The notes beneath the pieces were generated by a model that made no database searches, was not told the DNA's origin, and was given only the letters and a program-made list of their open reading frames with translations. Source: Gammaproteobacteria bacterium (lineage in GTDB: Bacteria > Pseudomonadota > Gammaproteobacteria > UBA6429). From it: DNA of 11,585 bases. The translations under genes and the position numbers were made by a program. The stretch spans positions 1 to 11,585 of the forward strand of contig QIKU01000139.1 in assembly GCA_003232015.1 (NCBI GenBank). Direction: 5' to 3'. Of this stretch, positions 7,339-11,585 are shown piece by piece. Numbering within the stretch: the stretch's first letter is position 1; each line of letters opens with the position of its first letter.

Positions 7339-7557
7339 TTATGGTAGTTGATAAAACTGTTGCGTCAACCTGTCAACACCACATTCCAGCTTTTCTATCC
7401 AGCGCAGAACTTTTTCAACCATTTCAGGATCTTCGAACGTGCGGCCATGTTGTGACACCATCATTTGCACATCCAGTTTGCGAATCATAGTTGCCCACAA
7501 CCGACAAACTTTGTTTGAAACCATATAACGCTGATGAAAACCTGTCATTTTCTTCAA
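7339..7557 (-). pseudogene. C-terminal fragment of an MBL-fold di-iron (flavodiiron-like) protein
   Basis: A 72-codon frame from a TTG, ending in TAA. Its product contains FHQRYMVSNK, a QHGRTFEDPEM stretch and WIEKLECGVDRL. These match my memory of the last quarter of MBL-fold oxygen-binding di-iron proteins related to FprA (pattern F-HQRYM-S-N, then QHG with a metal-ligand-type His, then LECG-D). Those proteins are about 250 residues or longer and carry the HxHxDH metal motif in the N-terminal half, which is absent here. The frame is closed upstream by TAG at 7582-7584, and I recognise no N-terminal half in any frame before the MITE at 7618. It is therefore most likely a decayed remnant. A short expressed protein cannot be excluded. 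Confidence 0.55.
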
Positions 7558-7617
7558 ATAAAATATGCAACATACAAAACCCTACAATAAGTAAGTGATA
7601 AACAGAACGTTTGTCTA

Positions 7618-7767
7618 GGGGCTGTTGATCTTTTAGATGTTAGGCTGATTTTGAGATAATTTTTGTCCTGACAAGGCATTTTTTGCGTATCAATGCGCTC
7701 CATATGATAGTAAGAAATAACGCAGGCAGGGCGAAAATCAGACAATAGATGAAAGATCAACAGCCCC
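7618..7767. mobile_element. MITE-like element, 150 bp, with 16-bp perfect terminal inverted repeats
   Basis: GGGGCTGTTGATCTTT (7618-7633) is the exact reverse complement of 7752-7767. The element is flanked on both sides by TA (7616-7617 and 7768-7769), which fits a TA target duplication as made by some IS5-group and IS630/Tc1-type elements. A second pair of inverted 8-mers, CTGATTTT (7645-7652) and AAAATCAG (7734-7741), lies further in. It encodes no transposase. The 68-codon minus-strand frame that runs through it is probably chance or a remnant of the parent IS. It sits 15 bases after the stop of the CxCADDP gene and about 60 bases before the di-iron fragment. The parent family is not identified. 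Confidence 0.75.
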
Positions 7768-7782
7768 TAAAGATGCTAAAGA

Positions 7783-8127
7783 TTAATCGGCCAATAAACT
7801 AATCATGGTATCGCCAGATGTTTTTTGAATAGCAAGCTGTATTTCACAATATTCATTTTGTTCATCCAGTGGCGAGGGATCATCGGCACAATGACAACCG
7901 GATATCAGCCCGGTATAAAAGATACTTACTTTCACAATGATACTGTTGTCCGTTTCGACACACGACAAGGGGAGTGCTTTGATATTGGTATCAAGTGCAA
8001 TACTACTAAAAGACAAAGCTTGTTGTAATGGTAGTTGCTCAACGCCCATTTGTTCAAGCTCGATTTTTACAATGTCGTTAAACGCGGGAGTTCCCCACGC
8101 ATTAACCACAGTGCATAAATCAATCAT
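7783..8127 (-). CDS. Unrecognised small protein with CxCADDP...NEYC motif, downstream of ycgL
   Basis: About 114 residues from the ATG at 8125-8127, which has GGG nine bases upstream. The frame stays open further upstream to ATGs at 8196 and 8214, but those would overlap the end of ycgL by 38-56 bases. The sequence reads like a real soluble protein: a helical start (NAWGTPAFNDIVKIELEQMG), PLQQALSFSS, then hydrophobic strands and GCHCADDPSPLDEQNEYCEIQ near the C-terminus. The three cysteines (C78, C80 and C94 from this start) and nearby acids could bind a metal, or form a disulfide. There is no signal peptide or membrane segment, so it is probably cytoplasmic. The two genes read the same way 31 bases apart, suggesting one transcript. 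I do not know its function. Confidence 0.7.
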   Translation of the reverse strand: MIDLCTVVNAWGTPAFNDIVKIELEQMGVEQLPLQQALSFSSIALDTNIKALPLSCVETDNSIIVKVSIFYTGLISGCHCADDPSPLDEQNEYCEIQLAIQKTSGDTMISLLAD

Positions 8128-8158
8128 ACCGATATGCCCAAAGTTATCCCCAAACCAC

Positions 8159-8452
8159 TCAGAAAGAATCAGACGGGTTATGTAACATCGACTCATCTTT
8201 AACAAGTACAGCATTCGGTGGCATTTGCAAGTAATAGCCTTTGTCCTTTAATGCCTTAAGTACATCGTCGGCCTTAACTCGGGCTAACTTGCGTTCCGAT
8301 GTTATCTCCAGTTCCAGCGCTTTTTCTAAATCCCCAGTCAGTTTTAATAAATCATCCGACAAGGTTTCGACAAACGATTCATCATCCTCCTGACAAGGAA
8401 GGTAAAGATACATTTCTTCCTTACGACTACAACGAAAAACAACACACTTCAT
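8159..8452 (-). CDS. ycgL: YcgL family protein
   Basis: 97 residues from the ATG at 8450-8452, chosen over an upstream in-frame TTG at 8465-8467 because TTGGAG there acts as the ribosome site and because the product then starts MKCVVFRCSRKEEMYLYL, as this family does. Other family marks are the ERKLARV stretch in the middle and DVLKALKDKGYYLQMPP near the end. YcgL is a small alpha/beta protein typical of Gammaproteobacteria, and its role is poorly understood. The C-terminal tail after MPP is short and variable, as usual. The gene is read away from the SulP gene, so the 308-base gap holds both promoters. Identification is by recognition of the family motifs. Confidence 0.88.
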   Translation of the reverse strand: MKCVVFRCSRKEEMYLYLPCQEDDESFVETLSDDLLKLTGDLEKALELEITSERKLARVKADDVLKALKDKGYYLQMPPNAVLVKDESMLHNPSDSF

Positions 8453-8760
8453 AAGTCCCAACTCCAATATTCATTAGCCATTACATACAGCCACATAATC
8501 TTAACCCAGATTTAAAAGCTTAGAGCCTGTTTATTTATCTTAACGAGTACTAAGTTATAAAACTGGCCTTCATTTATTTATTTTATAGGTACCTATACAA
8601 ACTGAATACCCTGTTATGTAAAAATAACGCCAGTATACCTGCTAAAAAATAACCATTAAAATAATATGTCAGCCACACTTTATATCGGGTACAATCAATT
8701 AATATCAATGTGTTAGCTAAAACCGTTGGCATTTGCCAAACACTAAATTTGGAGTAAAAA
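8453..8760. promoter_or_regulatory. Divergent intergenic region between ycgL and the SulP gene, with two palindromes
   Basis: The 308 bases are AT-rich and hold no convincing gene. Two perfect palindromes stand out: TATAGGTACCTATA at 8584-8597 and TTGGCA-TT-TGCCAA at 8726-8739. The second ends 12 bases before the GGAG ribosome site of the SulP gene (about 8751-8754), so a protein bound there could block transcription or translation start. I could not place -35 and -10 boxes with confidence. The palindromes are seen; operator function is inferred. Confidence 0.5.
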
Positions 8761-10557
8761 ATGTTCGATGTACGTAAGTTTTTTCCATTTCTGGGGTGGA
8801 TTCACGAAATAAAAGATCCCGCGGTATTACGTGCTGACTTACTTGCCGGGCTTACAGTATCCCTGGTGCTTATTCCACAATCCATGGCTTACGCGCAACT
8901 TGCGGGGTTACCGCCCTATTTTGGCTTGTACATATCCTTTATGCCGGTTTTAATTGCTGCACTTTGGGGTTCATCACGCCAGCTTGCAACCGGGCCAGTT
9001 GCCGTTGTTTCTATTATGACAGCAACCGCACTGGCCACGGTGGTAGGTGGCACCGCACTTTCCCACCCCGAACTGGCCGCGCAATATATTCCACTGGCAA
9101 TGTTACTGGCTTTATTGGTTGGTATTTTTCAACTCATATTAGGTTTGTTTCGTCTTGGTGTTATTGTTAACTTCCTTTCGCATCCGGTTATTCTTGGTTT
9201 TACCAATGCAGCCGCGCTGGTCATTGGTTTATCACAAGTATCCAAAATATTTGGTGTCACCATGCCGGGGGTGGCCAGCGATCATTTTCTGAGTATACGA
9301 ATTGGTGGGGTTATACAACAACTGGGAGAAACACACCTGCCTACATTGCTAATGGGGCTCAGTGCCTTTGCCATTATGATGCTGCTAAAAAAATATTACC
9401 CACGTATACCCGGTGTACTGATTGCCGTTGTTTTAACAACCGTAGTCAGCTGGCTTATCAGTTACAATGAAAAGTTAGGTGGAGAGGTTGTTGGGGAAAT
9501 CCCGGAAGGCTTACCAGATATCACCGCACCGGATGTGAATATAGAAATGTTGCTCACCCTTTTACCCAGTGCCATTATTATTGCACTGGTCGGTTTTATG
9601 GAAGCCATTTCAATTGCAAAAGCAATGGCCGCAAAAACAAAGAACAGAATTGATCCAAATCAGGAATTAATTGGCCAGGGGCTTGGCAACATATTCGGTA
9701 GTTTTACCCAGGCCTATCCTTCAAGTGGTTCGTTCTCGCGCTCTGCGGTTAACTTAAACGCAGGTGCACGCAGTGGTTTTTCATCTGTGGTCACCGCTGC
9801 CATTGTTGTTATTACATTATTGTTTTTAACACCTCTTTTATATCACTTGCCAACAGCAGTATTAGCAGCTGTTATTATGATGGCTGTATTTGGTTTAATC
9901 AGTGTCAGTGCCATAAAGCACGCCTGGCTTGCCAATAAGCATGATGGTATTGCCGGTATTGTTACCTTTTTTGCAACGTTAGGGTTAGCTCCTTATCTGG
10001 ATCAAGGTATTATTATTGGTGCAATACTTTCCATTGTTTTGTATTTATATCGCACAATGAAACCACGTGTTGCTTTACTAGGCCGCTATAAAGACGGTAC
10101 TTTACGTGACCTGAGTGTTCATCCTGAGTTGACTAGCGACGACAAAGTTGTTGCCATTCGTTTTGATGGCTCACTTTATTTTGCAAACGTGTCCTATTTT
10201 GAAGATACCATACTGGCTGCCGTTGCTAATAAACCCGATGTTAAGTTTATTCTTGTCGTTGGCAATAGTATTAACCAGCTCGATGCATCTGGCGAATCTG
10301 TACTGCACCATGTCGTGCAACGTATGCATGATAATGGCATTACCATTGTATTCAGTGGCCTTAAAAAACAAATTCTGGATGTTATGCGACGTACCGGTCT
10401 ATACGATCAAATAGGAAAACAAAATATTCATGCTACGGCGGATATGGCATTAAAAGAAATTTACCAACAGTTAAAATTATTAAAAAATTCTGACGAAGAA
10501 CTTTTTTGCCCACTTTACCCCGATTATCTTGCTCCCAATTACGAACGCGCTGAATAA
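8761..10557 (+). CDS. SulP family anion transporter with STAS domain
   Basis: 598 residues from an ATG with GGAG six to seven bases upstream. The N-terminal part carries SulP marks: LLAGLTVSLVLIPQSMAYAQLAGLPP in the first 52 residues, FGLYISF near 54-60, and LATGPVAVVS near 75-84. About ten or more hydrophobic segments fill residues 20-430. A cytoplasmic STAS domain follows (about 458-570) with NQLDASGESVL around 505-515, where the DxSG stretch matches the anti-sigma-antagonist-like loop. SulP proteins carry sulfate, bicarbonate or other anions in exchange or with sodium or protons; the substrate cannot be read from the sequence. No carbonic anhydrase or sulfate assimilation gene is next to it. 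It is monocistronic, bounded by a divergent promoter region and a terminator-like hairpin. Confidence 0.93.
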   Translation: MFDVRKFFPFLGWIHEIKDPAVLRADLLAGLTVSLVLIPQSMAYAQLAGLPPYFGLYISFMPVLIAALWGSSRQLATGPVAVVSIMTATALATVVGGTALSHPELAAQYIPLAMLLALLVGIFQLILGLFRLGVIVNFLSHPVILGFTNAAALVIGLSQVSKIFGVTMPGVASDHFLSIRIGGVIQQLGETHLPTLLMGLSAFAIMMLLKKYYPRIPGVLIAVVLTTVVSWLISYNEKLGGEVVGEIPEGLPDITAPDVNIEMLLTLLPSAIIIALVGFMEAISIAKAMAAKTKNRIDPNQELIGQGLGNIFGSFTQAYPSSGSFSRSAVNLNAGARSGFSSVVTAAIVVITLLFLTPLLYHLPTAVLAAVIMMAVFGLISVSAIKHAWLANKHDGIAGIVTFFATLGLAPYLDQGIIIGAILSIVLYLYRTMKPRVALLGRYKDGTLRDLSVHPELTSDDKVVAIRFDGSLYFANVSYFEDTILAAVANKPDVKFILVVGNSINQLDASGESVLHHVVQRMHDNGITIVFSGLKKQILDVMRRTGLYDQIGKQNIHATADMALKEIYQQLKLLKNSDEELFCPLYPDYLAPNYERAE

Positions 10558-10593
10558 GTCAGCCTGGTTAACTTCAAATACACTACCAAAATT

Positions 10594-10614
10594 AAGGGGC
10601 GACCAACGCCCCTT
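10594..10614 (+). terminator. Terminator-like hairpin after the SulP gene
   Basis: AAGGGGCG (10594-10601) pairs with CGCCCCTT (10607-10614) around a 5-base loop. It lies 37 bases after the SulP stop codon. The following bases (CCGTTATTCATT) are only partly U-rich, so termination may be inefficient or Rho-assisted. Confidence 0.6.
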
Positions 10615-10784
10615 CCGTTATTCATTCCATTAACACAACTATAAACTCTCCTACGCATTCACAACTGAATTGTTATTAATTAACAAATTTTTTTTGTATA
10701 AATTCGCTGTGTACTTCTGTTTGTAAACAGATAATACGCAGTGTGAGTACATTTTATTTTTTAATTAATTAAAGGAGAATCATT

Positions 10785-11036
10785 ATGCGTTTATCAAAAA
10801 TAACCGTTATTGCCATGGCAGGCTTGTTCAGTACAGCAGCACTTATTAGCACTCAAGTTCATGCTGACTGCAATATTAAACTACCCTACGAGCAACTCGT
10901 AGATTGCATTGTTATTGAGGGTGCAGAGAGCCCATACAATGCAAACGAAGAACAGGATACAGATTATATAAGCAAAAATAGCGTTAAGCAAAATCAGACA
11001 ATATCCAGACCGGACAATTTAGCTGTTGTCGACTAG
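10785..11036 (+). CDS. Small secreted protein of unknown function
   Basis: 83 residues. The ATG has a strong AAAGGAGA ribosome site about six bases upstream. Residues 1-27 form a clear signal peptide (basic start, hydrophobic core, QVHA cleavage site), giving a mature periplasmic or secreted protein of about 56 residues starting with Asp-Cys. There are two cysteines, in DCNIKLPY and LVDCIVIEG, 12 residues apart and likely to form a disulfide. The rest is acidic and Asn/Gln-rich, without obvious domains. The 5' region holds CTGTTT-GT-AAACAG (10717-10730), an imperfectly spaced palindrome that may be an operator, and GATAAT (10730-10735), a possible -10. The good ribosome site and signal peptide argue for a real gene. 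It is the only gene in its unit. I do not recognise the family. Confidence 0.72.
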   Translation: MRLSKITVIAMAGLFSTAALISTQVHADCNIKLPYEQLVDCIVIEGAESPYNANEEQDTDYISKNSVKQNQTISRPDNLAVVD

Positions 11037-11051
11037 CGTCCTGATAAAAAT

Positions 11052-11106
11052 ATTCTCAACTCCTCGAGAGTAGGTGTGTTTAGTGCAACTTCCCGCATTA
11101 GCACAC
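11052..11106 (+). other. Two consecutive hairpins in the 3' region of the small secreted-protein gene
   Basis: The first stem is ATTCTC (11052-11057) with GAGAGT (11066-11071), allowing one wobble pair. The second is GTGTG (11074-11078) with CACAC (11102-11106), continued inside by TAGTGC (11081-11086) with GCATTA (11095-11100) across a small asymmetric bulge. The intrinsic terminator follows directly. Together they make a compact structured segment of about 95 bases. It could be a 3' UTR-derived small RNA or a stabilising tail. Pairing was judged by eye. Confidence 0.4.
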
Positions 11107-11112
11107 TGTTTT

Positions 11113-11144
11113 CCAGCGTAGACACATTCTGCGCTGGTTTTTTT
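11113..11144 (+). terminator. Strong intrinsic terminator after the small secreted-protein gene
   Basis: CCAGCGTAGA (11113-11122) pairs with TCTGCGCTGG (11128-11137), with one wobble pair, around a 5-base loop. Seven T residues follow (11138-11144). This is a classical Rho-independent terminator on the plus strand. Confidence 0.88.
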
Positions 11145-11234
11145 ATACACTACAATGCTACGTTTCAAGTAGCCAGTAATCCGGCCAGCCATAATGTATT
11201 AGAAAATCTGCTTGAACTAAATTTTATGCGCCAT

Positions 11235-11273
11235 AAAAAAGCGGCTGTACCTCCAAAAAGGCACAGCCGCTTT
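11235..11273 (-). terminator. Intrinsic terminator for the monohaem cytochrome gene (probably bidirectional)
   Basis: AAAGCGGCTGT (11238-11248) and ACAGCCGCTTT (11263-11273) form an 11-bp perfect stem with a 14-base loop. Read on the minus strand the stem is followed by a run of T (complement of the A-run at 11235-11240), 18 bases after the cytochrome stop codon. On the plus strand only TTT follows, so it terminates mainly minus-strand transcripts. Confidence 0.85.
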
Positions 11274-11290
11274 ACTTGCTAAGGATAAAA

Positions 11291-11584
11291 CTAATTACTT
11301 GTTTGCAAAAACTTAATAATATCCCGAGTCTGCTGGCCAGTTAAACCAGCACGTATACGCATATGGAAAGTGGTTGTTATCCACTGATCATCACGTAACT
11401 CTTTAGGGTCTCGTACATTATGACAGCGCACACAATTATCTACCCAGGCTTTTGCGCCACGTGCAAAATCACCCTTCGTGTCCTTCTTCTCTTCGGCAAC
11501 ACTCACATTTAAGAAGCTCAAGCCAATGATAACGATTAAAGATGCTAATCCAGTTTTATATACTTTAAATAAATTTATTTTCAT
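11291..11584 (-). CDS. Small monohaem cytochrome c
   Basis: 97 residues. The signal peptide covers about 1-30 (basic start, long hydrophobic core, VSVA before EE), so the mature protein of about 67 residues is periplasmic. There is one haem site, C51-VR-C54-H55, with Met75 in FHMRIRAGL as the probable sixth ligand. The stretch DPKELRDDQWITTTFHMRIRAGLTG and the end IIKFLQTSN are typical of a family of short class I cytochromes found in Proteobacteria, often of unassigned role. The ATG is the second base from the window edge, so its ribosome site and upstream neighbours are not visible, and a longer N-terminus is possible. A terminator lies just after it, so it is the last gene of its transcript. 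Its partner is unknown; a link to the Nap-like cluster 4 kb away is only possible. Confidence 0.85.
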   Translation of the reverse strand: MKINLFKVYKTGLASLIVIIGLSFLNVSVAEEKKDTKGDFARGAKAWVDNCVRCHNVRDPKELRDDQWITTTFHMRIRAGLTGQQTRDIIKFLQTSN

Positions 11585-11585
11585 G

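Noticed and set aside
7554..7760. Minus-strand open frame of 68 codons as a gene
   Set aside because: Most of it lies inside the MITE-like element, including both inverted repeats. It has no recognisable domain.
11052..11144. A riboswitch
   Set aside because: The structured RNA follows a gene and ends in a terminator, with no plus-strand gene after it that it could control. No known riboswitch motif was recognised.
11076..11282. Plus-strand open frame of 68 codons
   Set aside because: It runs through two terminators and the structured 3' segment, and has no ribosome site.
1..11585. CRISPR array, tRNA, rRNA, phage genes or defence system
   Set aside because: No regularly spaced repeats, cloverleaf sequence, rRNA-like stretch, integrase or defence-type domain was seen on either strand.

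Overview
The window looks like a piece of a gammaproteobacterial chromosome, moderately AT-rich. The main taxonomic hint is a clear YcgL-family gene, a family essentially confined to Gammaproteobacteria. Several haem proteins, a periplasmic molybdenum enzyme and an FNR/Anr-type box point to a facultatively anaerobic, respiratory organism. The species cannot be named from the sequence.

Region 1 (1-7250, minus strand) is one long respiratory gene cluster, read leftwards and running off the window at position 1. In transcription order it encodes a dihaem c-type cytochrome lipoprotein, a NapA-like Tat-exported molybdopterin reductase (897 aa), a NapG-like four-cluster ferredoxin, a NapH-like membrane polyferredoxin, a second NapG-like ferredoxin, a FixH/YtkA-like periplasmic protein with a membrane anchor, and a second membrane protein with a CxxCP motif (cut by the window edge). 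A perfect FNR box lies in front of the first gene with near-ideal class II spacing to a -10 element, so the cluster is probably induced when oxygen is low. A 12-bp perfect hairpin separates the catalytic gene from the ferredoxin genes. My reading is an atypical periplasmic nitrate-reductase-type system. NapG/NapH-type quinol oxidation would feed the molybdenum subunit, and a c4-like lipoprotein replaces the usual NapB. NapB, NapC and NapD are not seen in the window. The substrate is inferred from similarity, not proven.

Region 2 (7251-8452, minus strand) holds smaller items. There is a fragment of an MBL-fold di-iron protein, a 150-bp MITE-like element with 16-bp perfect terminal inverted repeats and TA flanks, an unrecognised small gene with a CxCADDP...NEYC motif, and ycgL.

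Region 3 (8453-10614, plus strand) is a SulP-family anion transporter with a C-terminal STAS domain. It has two palindromes in its upstream region and a terminator-like hairpin after it.

Region 4 (10615-11585) has a short secreted protein of unknown function on the plus strand, followed by three consecutive hairpins ending in a strong intrinsic terminator. Converging on it from the right is a small monohaem cytochrome c gene with its own terminator.
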